Shown here piece after piece: positions 30,502 through 41,005 of a stretch of 64,000 nt of DNA (positions within the stretch are counted from its first letter, which is position 1; every line of letters begins with the position of its first letter). A program made the position numbers and the translations under genes. The notes under the pieces were generated by a model. It was given only the letters and a program-made list of their open reading frames with translations, had not been told where the DNA came from and ran no database searches. Origin of the DNA: Diplosphaera chodatii. Its lineage: Eukaryota > Chlorophyta > Trebouxiophyceae > Prasiolales > Stichococcaceae. The DNA is taken from the NCBI GenBank assembly GCA_032358165.1, contig JAALGY010000020.1:1922001-1986000 (forward strand). Reading direction: 5' to 3'.

Positions 30502-31685
30502 GCTGCTGCCTGCTGCACACCCGCCGGCTACAGCCCCGGGGTTCCGCCACAGCCGGCTGGCTGTCTAACAGGCAGGTGGAGCCATGGCCATTGTGCAGCC
30601 CTGCGCAGTCCAGATACCTGCTAGCTGGCAACTCAACAGTTTGTCAGACGGGCCCTGCGAATCTCTCCTGCCCAATACATTAGCCTGCGGGTCGGGACCC
30701 GAAGCACAGCATCGGACAGCGTGTGGAACATGTAGTTGCATGAGCGACTGTGCGCAGCAGTGGGGTCCGCACCGCTGCCAAACAGGTGACGAAACAGCTC
30801 CGATGCTATCGTCAGCGAACCACCCCACGAGGCTGTGACATCACCGCCCGATGCTCACGGACGTCCCATGAGCACTCCCACTGTGGCTTGACAAGCTTGA
30901 CTGTCAGGCTGCCGGTCCCATCACGGCGATCACGCGAAGCGCAACTGGCTCGAAGTTGAAATAGTACCACAGTAGCGCACCCCACGGCGGCTGTTGCGGC
31001 GCAGCGTGCCTCGCCAGTCACTGTTGCAAGCGCCGAGCTTCACGCAACGACCACAGCAAAGTGCGTCGACTATGAACAAGAAAAAAGCTGTGAACCGCTG
31101 TTGTGCGGCTTCAGGTGTCTGCACTTTTGGCGCGGCCGTGACAAGGCAGCAAGGCACCTTCGTACAATGGTCAGGCAAAAACCAGTGCTGCGACAAGCTG
31201 ATCGAAGCTTGCGCAATGCTGCCAGCGCCAAGGGCGTGGGCTTCCGGTGGAGGCGGTGGTAGAGTGCAGCAGGGCATCACATGAGAGAATTCCTGGGGTG
31301 AAATCTGTGAGCAATTCCTTCCTGCTTCCAGTCCAGTCATGGGACAGAAAGCGATACTTGGTACGGTACATGCTTTGCACGTTGAAAGGGGACAGGAATG
31401 TGAGGTATGGTCTACCCGTCGCTTCGTTGCATGCAGCGCTCGATCTGCTTGAAGGTGATGGCACTTTCCTGCACACAGGGCAGCGCGATGCAATGCAGTT
31501 TCAGCATTATGTAAGGACCTGAAAGCAGGGTGCAACAGTCATGTCCTTGACCTGCAGTGCCGATTCGTCTTCCTGTTGACTGCTCTTGACCCACTAGTTG
31601 ACATCAGCCCCTTACAATCATCAGTGCCACTCAAACCTGCTCGCTGGTCAGCTGGCCTCAAGCAGGTGCCCCTAGTCAGGCTGCA
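30502..31685. other. Intergenic, kinase C 5' region and F-box gene 3' region
   Basis: Both flanking genes are on the minus strand. The stretch has several overlapping ORFs on both strands (30930-31535 minus, 31247-31522 plus) with no domain I recognise. It should hold the kinase C promoter and the 3' UTR of the F-box gene. Confidence 0.35.
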
Positions 31686-32678
31686 CTACCAATCTCCTAC
31701 CCACTCCCGCTGGATGCTCGTGTATCCAATCAAGCCTACACGTTTCCCGGCCGTTGTCCACTCCCTCGGCACGACTGACAGCGGTGACACCTCGAGTGGC
31801 TGCCGGTCCAGGGAACACAACGGCCATGACTCGGGGAGCCGCCCAGCTGCGTGCAGCGAGAGTGTGCACTGGTACAGCCGAACTTCGTGCACCAGGGGAG
31901 GGAGCAGCTCAGCCATGCCATCCACATTGTAGAGCCTGAGTGACACGATCCGGAGCCTCGGGCACTGCAGCAGCTGCGAGCCCAGCTGGGGCAGTGCTGC
32001 TGGCGACTGCCCTTGCAGGAGCAGGCGCAGCTGCTCGTCCGAGCCATCGTTGCTCGCCTGCGAGGCGCTGAGCTGTATGGACGTCAAGGACGGCGGCAGC
32101 GGCGTCGCCTGTGGTGGCGGCGCCTCGAGCTGCAGGGACCGCAGGTTGGGGAAGACTTCTGGTCCGATGCCGTCAAAGTCCACACCAGCGGCTGATTCTA
32201 GGTGCTGCAGGGTGGTGCCGCTGCGCTGCTGGAAGACTGGGCTGCGGATGAGGCGACTAAGCTGCGCCCGCCGCCTGTGGAACGGCGTCGGCAAGCCACA
32301 CTCCCAGAAGAAGTGGATGTCGCGCATTGGCGGCCGCCAGTCGGGCGTGGCAGCCCATCGGCAGAAGCGCGAGAATTTGGAGGTCTTGACCAGTATATCA
32401 ACAGGCTCACGTGTCATGATGTTCAGCCACCTGCACATAGGCGTGCACAGTATCTTAGTGACGCGTGTGGGCTAGCCTGGGTTCGAGGAAATCCTGCTGC
32501 GCTGTGCAAGTGCGGCAAGGGTGCACTTATTAGCTCACCTCCGGCAGACATATGCCAAGCCGCACCATATACGCAGGTTGATCGCAATCAGCAATGTGTG
32601 ACTCTTCGGCTGATCCAAGGCGAAGTGCAGTATGTCGGTAAGCAGCTCGTCCGGCAGATCATGGAGGTGGACAGGCAT
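31686..32678 (-). CDS. F-box protein with LRR-like C-terminus
   Basis: Two exons, 32539-32678 and 31686-32430, join in phase 2 (donor gtgagc, acceptor gtgcag) to give 294 residues. The N-terminus MPVHLHDLPDELLTDILHFA is an F-box core (LPxELLxxIL), and the splice creates AYVCRRWLNIM, the usual end of an F-box ('VCRxW'). The rest has leucine-spaced segments such as FPNLRSLQL, PPSLTSIQLS and CPRLRIVSLRLYNV, consistent with degenerate leucine-rich repeats. F-box proteins bind SKP1 in SCF ubiquitin ligases and select substrates through the C-terminal region; the target is unknown. The frame is open upstream of the chosen Met, so a longer N-terminus is possible. Confidence 0.75.
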
Positions 32679-33162
32679 GCTGCGCACTGGTCTGGAGACG
32701 ATGCTGCAGCTCGAGTGCCAGCGTGCTGCGCGCACCAGGCAGCTTGGGATATGCTGCATGCAACGGTTGCACTGCGTCTCCTTGAGTCCTGCGGACAGTC
32801 CGTGCGCAGTCAGGGAACAGTGCAATGTTCGGCTCCTCGGCATGATGTACGGGCACGTTTGCCATGGTACGGTTGCATGTCTGTGCAAACTCGCACCGAA
32901 GACCAAACCTAAGCAGTCCGTTCATTGTAAGGCGTGTCGCGCCAGTTGCTGTCAGTGCCACACATCCAGTTCGCCACAGCGCCGCAGGTCGTGTGTGGGC
33001 TCACTGCAGTCACTGACACAGGTGGCCTGGCTGGTGACGCTGCGTCGCAGCTCGCCAAACGTTGGCTATGTTGAAGCAATGATGTAGAGGCTCTGGAAAC
33101 CAGCCAGCTCGTGGAGCACGCTCAGCTGGCTTCAGTGGCGCAGGGCAGCCCGGCCTGCCGCA
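32679..33162. promoter_or_regulatory. Divergent promoter region, F-box gene and CDC123
   Basis: Start codons of the minus-strand F-box gene and the plus-strand CDC123 gene face away from each other across 484 bp, so both 5' UTRs and promoters must lie here. I cannot point to a specific TATA box or factor site. Confidence 0.45.
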
Positions 33163-35666
33163 ATGGATGCGGCGCACATTGCAGCATGCTCCTTCGACGC
33201 CTGGTACCCCAGTTTCCGCGACGTCACCTTCGACAGCACCGTCCTGCCGCTGCCGCCTGGCCTGGCCGACTTCCTGGTGCAGGATGGCGTGTTCCTGCCG
33301 TCCACCTCGGCCGCGGTGTGCGCATTGCAATGTCATTCAGCACCCAAGCACGTCACCGGCTGCAGCGCACCCATGTCAGGAGAGTGTGGATCGAGTGCCG
33401 TGAGCACATCATCCAGTACACGTGTCACATGCTAACAATCGTATCGCTGGCGGCAGTTGCCGAGACGATCAAAGGTGGACGAGTATGCTGTGGAGGGCGT
33501 AGACTACACCGAGTGGTCGTCTGACGACGAGGATGATGAAGCGGCCGCTGGTGCCGGACAGGTGAGACCCTGCTGCTGTTTGCTGCATCGTGAATGTGTT
33601 CATGTGCTTGTCGTGCCTGTTTGCTGCTTTTGGATCTGACCAAGCCTTGCTTTGTTGAGCAGTTTCAGCAGTTTCTGGAGGAGGTGAACTCGGCTATTGC
33701 ACAGCTCGGTGGCAAGGTGCTGCCCAAGCTCAACTGGAGCGCACCCAAGGTGCAAACGTCGGTGTTGCTGCCAGAGAGTGTTTGCCATCATTGGGAGGAC
33801 ATTTCAGTGCGGCAGGTTTCACAGCTGTCGGCGTGACCATATTGATACCTGAAACTTTGAGGCTGCAGGATGCGGCGTGGGTGAGCGCCACAAACACAAC
33901 AGCTTGCACCAATGCCGATGAGGTGACACCATGTCCCCCGTAATGTTGGCTGCTCTATGGTGACAACACAGGAAGATCAGCTGCAGTCGTGCGCAATTAT
34001 CGTGCCGTGCTGCAAGCCGTCATTGCTGGCCTCGTAGGTGCTGCTGCTTCTACAGAGCTCCGACCGCATCGCTCATGACATCTGTCATGCCTTCGATGGC
34101 TGCGCACACCAGTCAGCAACACCAGCTGTGTCCGTCACAGTCACTTCAGCAGCTGGCTCCAGTGCAACGACAGCACTGCAGTCACCATCAGATGCAGCGA
34201 CGCACCCAACCGACTGGCAGCAGGGAACAGCAGCAGCAACTGGTGATGAGGCCGCAGCAACTCCTGCCATGCTGCCGCCAGCACATGAGTTCCGAGAAGA
34301 CCTACATGAGCAGCAGGGCGGAGCATCAGCACCAGCCACGCAGCCGCGGCATGTGCTGGTGCTGCGGGCATGGCGGGAGCTGCGCCCAGGGCGCGAGTTC
34401 CGCTGCTTCGTTCATGGCCGCGAGGTTGTTGGTGCGGTGCTGTCCTGGCCCCTGCAGTCAAGATGCATGGTCGACTGCCAGACATACACCTGGGTCCTCC
34501 AGCGCCCGCTGTTTGACGCGTGCAACGGCGTCCCCTGCAATGCGTCTGCTGCTGTCGTGAAGCTGCTGCTGTCGTGAACCCGCAGGCATCAGCCAGCGGG
34601 ACATGACGCAGCGCTTTGGGTTTCTGGCTGCCGAGAAGGAGGAGCTGCAGGAGGCGCTGCTGGAGTTCCACGAGGATTATGTCATGGCAAACTTCCCACT
34701 GTTGGACTGTGAGTCCCCTTTGTTCTGTGGCGGCGGAACATGCCATCCCGGGGCGACTCTGTTACAGCGTGCAGCCGCATCGTGACATTCGCTTCATGTA
34801 GTAGGTTTGCGTGAGATATGCAATGAGTTTGCTAAACCTGTGCTGAGTCGGAGCTGCTGTCACACATGCTCTACCTGCTGTACACAGACACGTATGATGT
34901 GTACGTCACGGCGCGTGGGACCGTCAAGCTCATCGACTTCAACCCGGTGGGCGGCACCACGTCACCGCTTCTGTTTGGCGACTGGGCAGCTTTGGGCTAC
35001 GACTTTGGTGCTGCCGCAGAGCTGCACTCCCAGCCTGCTGCACCGAGCGCGGCAGGCGCGGGCGCTTCAGCAGGACCAGGTGTTGAGCCATCGGCAGCGC
35101 CTACTCTGACACAGCCAGAGACGGGCGCGCATAAGCCGCCGGGCCCTTCACCACACAATGGCAGCGCAAACAGCAGCATGCCAAGCAGCCCAGCAGCAGA
35201 GGAGGCTGCTGGACGTCTGGCAGTGGCCAGCCTGGAAGATCGCTTCGCGCCTGCAGCAGTCCCAGGCGGCAGCAGCTCCAGAAGCGAAGACGGCAGCGGT
35301 CATGCCAACGGCAGCAGCCAACATCACGGCGGCAGCGTGCACAGCGCCGGCAACGGGAGCAGCAGCAATTGCGGCCCGCTGCAGCTGGAGGAAGTCGACT
35401 TCCGCACCATTGACGAGCCCGTCGTCATGCGCTCAGCTGCCCAGGTGCATCCAGCCACCCGGACCCTTGTGAGATGCTTGGATGTTTGGCAACAGGTTAG
35501 TTTAGTGTTGGTGCATGCCTGCATCTGCAGGTACTGTGAACTAGCTTGCTTACGGTCGACGATGTCATGTGTGCAGGGGTATGCAGTGCCATACGATTTT
35601 GTGGACAGCAGCGTGACGGGTGCTCTGGCAGACTTTGTGGCTCAGGCGCGTGCGGCTGGTAGCTGA
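33163..35666 (+). CDS. CDC123: CDC123/D123 family protein, eIF2 assembly chaperone
   Basis: Eight exons keep phase and encode 520 residues: 33163-33315, 33457-33561, 33663-33749, 33869-33922, 34038-34431, 34586-34708, 34888-35444, 35577-35666. CDC123 promotes assembly of the eIF2 heterotrimer and has an ATP-grasp fold. Hallmarks in order: CSFDAWYPSFRDVTFDS, LPPGLADFLVQDGVFLP, an acidic stretch SSDDEDDE, LGGKVLPKLNWSAPKDAAW, LLLLQSSDRIAHD, VLRAWRELRPGREFRCFVHG, VVGISQRDMTQRFGF, VMANFPLLDYTYDVYVT, VKLIDFNPVGG and a final GYAVPYDFVD. The ATP-binding residues of the D.YV.. and LIDFNP motifs are present. The protein is larger than typical (about 330-360) because of two low-complexity insertions, one after LLLLQSSDRIAHD and one of about 130 residues after the LIDFNP segment. 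Single-copy housekeeping gene. Confidence 0.93.
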
Positions 35667-35806
35667 TATGTGTACAGCAGTGCAGGAGGGTTTGTAGCTT
35701 GATTGCGGTTGTATAGAGTTGAATCAAAGTAACGCCTGAAGGTCTTCAGCAGCCTCTTCAGCACGGTTTTGTGATGTGTCAATGACCACACAGTGATAGT
35801 CTATTC

Positions 35807-38238
35807 TCACACCAAGACACTCGCAGCAACAAACATCAGCTCTGGGCACGTTCTTGCCAGCTCGGCCTGACACGGCAGATCAATCTGCAGCTGCTGCCCT
35901 GTGATTGGGTGTCTCAACTGCAGCTCAACAGCCCACAACGCAAGCCTTTGGTGACCTGCCTCGGCATGGTCCGCTGCTCTGTCAGCATCTTTGGCATTGC
36001 TTCCGCTGTCAGTTTCAGCTGCTAGCTCTGGAGCAGTAGCCCGCACATCCGCAGCAGCCACCCTGCTGGCAGCTGCTGCAACATCGGCTGCACCTTTGCC
36101 TGCTGCTTGGGGATGCACTCCGAGCCGAGAGCCCTCAGTGCATCCCCCTTCCGGCTGTTGCGCTCGTCGCCTCACGACAGCCTCGGCGCGAGCGGCGGCA
36201 AGCGCTGCAGGGTGGCCGCCGGTGTGCTGCGGGTCGCCCCAGATCGGGTGCCCGGCCCGCGCCAGGTGCCGCCGCAGCTGGTGCTGCCGCCCTGCGCCAG
36301 ATGTGCAGTAGAATGAGTTGAGCTATCCAGAGGTGCAAGGCATGTTCCGTGCTCAGGTGGTCAGGCAGCACGATCACTCAGCTGCATGCTGGCCAGAAGT
36401 GTCCGAGACCCCTGGTGGAGCGATCTGACAGGTTCAACCAGTGGTGACAACCATTGAGAATGGTCATGGACTGTTCAACCCTACATCTGGCACAAGTCAC
36501 CGCAGGCGGTGCACCTGTCGCCGGCCAGAGGTCCAGGATGGTGACCTCCACCGGCTGCTGTATGCTGTCCGCACCATTGCCAGATGCATCACGGCTTGCC
36601 GCTAGGCTGGCGCCTGACACTGCCTGGCGAGCTGCATGAAGCCTGCATTGGTCAGCTTCCGCTGCGTGCTGCTGCCCGTTGCCATTGCCATTGCGACAGC
36701 CTCGAGGTAAGGCAACAGGTGCAGTGCTTGGGTCTTTCTGCTGGCGCTGCATGGTGGAAGCAGGAAGGTGTGCGACTGCCTGCCAGCGCGTTACCGCTGT
36801 CTTCCCGTCCAGCTCCGAGTCGATGGTCCCGCTGCCTGTCATGTGTCCATACACGGCTGCCCTGTAGCGCTTTGCAACCTGCCTGCAGTGGCACCATGCC
36901 GGAGGTCAGCTCTTGACGCATGAGGCTGACACATGAGGCAGTGAGCCATGCAAGCTGGGCAGCACAAACAGAGGCATTGTACAAACGGAAGCGCATCATA
37001 TGGGTGCGCACACCTGTCCACGAACATGTTGCACAGCGCCTTCACAGCATGCTGCGTCTTGCCCACCAGCAGCAGCCCGCCTGTCGGCAGATCCAGGCGG
37101 TGCGCATGGCGCGGCCTCGCCAGGGCACCCCGTGCGCCGCTGGGAGCCAGGCTGTGCAGCAGGCGGCTGTGGACATCCAGCAGTGGGCCAGCGGCCTGCA
37201 GCAGCGGCACAGCAAGGTCGACGCTTGTGATGCTTGCTTGCCTGCAAGACATATGCGAGAAGGGGACCAACGGCATGCAACAGAAGGGTTATGCTGCTGG
37301 CAAGGTTGCCGCCAGGCCCTGCCCAAGCCATCTTGTCGACTCATATGCACGTTCATATGGACCTGAGACAGAACTGTTGTTCGTGGACCGTGAATGGGTG
37401 CATGCCTGGGTGGGGATGCCCTGTGGCTTGACGATGCATGCCAGGTGCTCGTCCTCGAAGGCCACATCCAGCTGCAACGCTCCTCCTGTGCTGGCGCTTT
37501 TCAGGCTGGTGCACGGCCGGGACGCTGGCCGCACCCGTTCCAGCAGTGCCAGTGTTTGCCCCGGCTGGACCCGCCTGCCCTCGTAGGGGAGGCACGAAGT
37601 CTGCACACTTCATGTGGCGCGAATCACACGCACTCAAGGTGCTGAAAAGACCATGGGACAACAGACTGGCACGCGGCGTGGCATGCTGGCAGATGGACGC
37701 ACCTGTGCGTTGCCGCTGGGCATCCGTCCAGGGTGATAAGTCCCCGCCGGACGGCCCGCTTGGCTGCTGTGACGGTGGGGAAGTGCTCATGCAGGAGCTC
37801 GCACAACGCTTCGGCCACTCTGCAGCTGCCGTTGTGTGCGTCAGCGGACCCGGTCTCTGCCGGTGCGGCGCCGCCGACAGCGCTGAAGCGCGTCTCAGGC
37901 ACCACGACTGACGCGGTGACTGCGTGTTTGGATAGCTGGCGCGGGCTGCTGAGGGGCTGGTTTTCCGCATGAGCCACACTTGGACCGCCATGTGCGAGTC
38001 TCTTGTGAGCACTATCTGCCACTGTGCAAGGCGCTGCAGCAGCTGCAACCGCACATGGCCGCATCTTGATGCTCCTCGTTAGGCACAGCCGATGTTTGGG
38101 CAGCGTTGCTGCTGTTTCATGGACGAAGTTCAGCGAACCAAACGCCTGATGCGCCGTCGCCGTCGGCTGCTGGCGGTCTGAGGTCAAATGCAGTGCTGCA
38201 GGATACTGAGTGTGGAGAGTGGACTGCAACGGCAGCAT
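35807..38238 (-). CDS. RluA-family RNA pseudouridine synthase
   Basis: Five exons keep phase for about 579 residues: 37703-38238, 37406-37574, 37014-37195, 36515-36882, 35807-36291. These enzymes convert uridine to pseudouridine in rRNA, tRNA or organelle RNA. An S4-like RNA-binding region is suggested by AAKRAVRRGLITLDG followed by RRVQPGQTLALLERV. Catalytic-domain motifs: DEHLACIVKPQGIPTQ, ARPRHAHRLDLPTGGLLLVG (the HRLD Asp is the catalytic residue), RYRAAVYGHMTGSG, LDLWPATGRQHQLRRHL (G-R-x-H-Q-L-R motif IIa region) and AGHPIWGDPQHTGG. The N-terminus is Ala/Ser/Arg-rich, so organelle targeting is possible. The start could be 38064 instead of 38238. The second exon needs a GC donor after GIPTQ or a weak gtctca donor 39 nt further; both keep phase. 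A Pro/Ala-rich insertion splits the region between the motifs. Confidence 0.8.
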
Positions 38239-38854
38239 AGTTCACGGCGTGGCAGCTTCCAGTTGCTGGTGCGCATGGTTACATGATTGATACTGCAGTG
38301 CACAACGTCGTGCTGGCCACTGACAATACGGTGCGGCAATGACACGTATTGTGCAGCATGACTTGGCAGACAGGTTGTTGAAGCTCAAGAAAGTCTTGTC
38401 ACGCTGATCAAAGGTTGAGACTGGCCTAATGCCCTGGTCACATCTTGGAAGTGTGTGAGCTTTAGGGTTTGTGCGCGGTGTATGCTGAGATGACCGCGGA
38501 TTTACAGACATCTGACCAGCATGCAAGGTGTTCTCGTTGCAGATGCAGGGTGTGCAAGGTATCCGGTACTACAGCTGCACTTGGCAGTCTGCAGCATCAT
38601 CTTCTGACCAGTATGACGTGATGCTAGCTCTTGGAATCGTCTGCCTCAAATATGCCAACCCATCATGGCACTTGCACAACAAATGCACAACAATTGGCAA
38701 GCCACGGCTTCGGGTGCCACACTCGTCAACAAGGATCAACAAAGAAGAGGCATCATGTATCATAAAGACCGGAGGTACATGCCACGGTCCGGCACCCCCG
38801 TCATGCTGCTGTGCTGCTGGACGGCAGATGCAGCACAGTAGAGTACATGGCTCG
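38239..38854. other. Intergenic
   Basis: It lies between two minus-strand genes and should hold the 5' region of the pseudouridine synthase gene and the 3' UTR of the next gene. No ORF with a recognisable domain, no repeat. Confidence 0.35.
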
Positions 38855-40953
38855 TCAGAATGTGCGTGCCTGCTTCTCCAGGTGCACCACTTCCTCATCT
38901 GTCAGCGGCTTGTCCCGCTTCCCCAAAGTGGAGCAGGTAGCCATGCTGCCCACCATGCTTGCTTCACAGATACCGCTTGCGTGATGGCTTCGTATTGCAG
39001 GCTATGTACCAGCACACAGCCAGGCTGACAGCGGAGACACCCTGGCTCATGGCGCGCTCCGCCAGCTTGGCAAAGCCTGGCTGCTCCTTTTCCTTGTCAC
39101 GGACCCACTGTGCCGCTGCCGCCTCCCGCTGCTCCTCGTTGGCCAGCCCGTTCTTATGACCAGGCTTGTGCATGATGGGCAGCATGCCGGCCACCGAGTC
39201 CAGTTGGATGCCGGCCGGCTCCAGGCCAGCCTTGAACTCGTTGAGCGCGGCTATGCAGCGCTCGCCAAGCTGCACGTCGCCGCCGCCCAGGACCTTTGCG
39301 CGCTTCAGCCTGTTGGCATCACACATTGCCGACTGCACCTCGAGCTCGATGCCCAGCGCTTGCACGCGCTTGCTGGCCGTAGAGAAAGCTGTGTATTGCT
39401 TCTCTGCGGTGTCAACAATGCCGCCAGCCATCGCGTTGGCGATGAGTAGCAGCTGCTGCACGGGGGAGCCATCCTTCATTCGTAGCTTCTGCCAGGCTGC
39501 CCTCCAGCCCAGGTCTGCCACGCTCTCATCGCCACAGCGACTGCTGCCAAACGGCCAGCCGCCAACCCTGCCGGCTGCAACTGGCAGAGCGGAGCGCAGC
39601 AGTGCGAAAAGCTGCCGTGCCGCCTTGACCAGCAGCAGCTGCATGCCGGCTGACTGCATGATGCGAGGCGTGAGCTGGTCAAATGTCTCGGTCAGCTGCT
39701 GCTCGCCGTGCACAAACGCAATACCGCTGTTCTGCAGCATGGCATCAGAGATTGTATGGGCGGCTCCGTGCTCGTCGACCTTCTTTCCCCTGGCGCAGCA
39801 ACAAACCACGACTGGTGTTTGCCATAGATTCCGATACAAATGGGCCAAGCGCACAGACCGTCGCCAATGCATGCACATGCATGTATGCTTGGTTGGTTGT
39901 CATGGCGATTCTGGTAGTAATCACAACATAGCCACCAGGACGCACGAGATGATCAGCAGCTCGGCTGCGGTGCCGACGTACACGCCGTCGTCCAGGCTGC
40001 TGCCCACCATGTGAACAAACAGCTGCCAGCGCCGTACAACCTCGCACAGCGGCATACACGTGTTGCGCCCAGCAATGCTGCGCGCCAGGCGGATGCCGCC
40101 AGTCCCGCTGCTGAGGCGGCACGTCAGGGGCAGCTCGCCAGACCTTGCTGCCACGAGCGCACTCGGATCCCCCAGCATTGGCAGATACTGCGGGCAAGGC
40201 AGCAGGCACATATAACCCACGACTGCACGTGGATCAACTTAATCAAGCGGCTCTCTCACAATGACAGGACATCCTAACATGGCAAGTAAGTGTATTGCAT
40301 TCAAGACCGTCAGGCACATAGCCGCAATCATACCATACCTCGAGCATCTTGTGCGGTGCTGTTACATCCGGCGCCAGACTCCACCCCGCTGCATGTTGCA
40401 CACGCTCTGCATAAATGGCCAGCTCCTGAGGTGGCCGTGGCAGCGGCAGCGGCTGTGCAGCGGGTGGCACAATGGCATTGTCGGCGGCGGCGGCAAGTAC
40501 GGGGTGCGGCATCGACCCTGTCGCAGGCGGTGGCACAAGCTCGTGTGCAGGGCTGCCGCTGGCAGCCGGCAGAGCATTGGTTGCATGTTGCACAGCCGAA
40601 AAGTCCGCCAAGTCTGCTGACGCTGTGGCGCCGGGAGGCGGCGCGGGCCCCAGACCGGACAGCAATGGTACACGTGCCCAGAAGGGCGTCTCTGCTGGTG
40701 GACATTGCCGCTGCCGCTTCAGTGGTGTCTGCAGCTCGGCTGCACCTTCTGCACGCGCCGCCAGGTGTGCTGTCCCATCTGCCGTCAGCGCTGTGTTCGC
40801 GGCAGATGTGCTGCTGCTTGCAGGCTTGGCATTGCGAACATCAGTGCACTGCCTGCAACCAGGGCAGGTGCAATTTGCGAACGGCATCCCCTCCATGCGG
40901 TCGGAACAATGCTGCTCATGAGCGCACAGCCTGCACGTGAGCTGTGAAGACAT
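38855..40953 (-). CDS. Unknown protein with N-terminal Cys/His cluster
   Basis: M at 40953 begins a Cys-rich stretch (CRLCAHEQHC, then CTCPGCRQC), spacing that could bind zinc. A long Ala/Pro-rich disordered region and then EVWYD follow. Downstream exons encode LPLTCRLSSGTGGIRLARSI, CEVVRRWQLFVHMVGSSLDD and TAAELLIIS, which splices (gtgcgt donor, gcgccag acceptor) to GKKVDEHGAAHTISDAMLQ and a long helical region ending near AERAMSQ. A last small exon ending at 38855 reads LGKRDKPLTDEEVVHLEKQA then RTF and stop. I do not recognise the family. The 40.95 start fits a Met 50 bp downstream of the upstream gene's stop, so the two genes are nearly abutting; a single longer gene is the alternative. 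No membrane segment after splicing. Confidence 0.5.
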
Positions 40954-41005
40954 GGCAAATCATGGTTGCCACTGTAGAAGGATGATGTAGTGCGGGGCGA
41001 CCAGC

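Noticed and set aside
31247..31522. 91-residue plus-strand ORF upstream of the F-box gene 3' end
   Set aside because: No recognisable motif, no splice partners, and an equally long ORF overlaps it on the other strand.
39166..40014. 282-residue plus-strand ORF
   Set aside because: It is antisense to the large helical exon of the Cys-cluster gene. Cys/Ser-rich composition and lack of motifs suggest a shadow.
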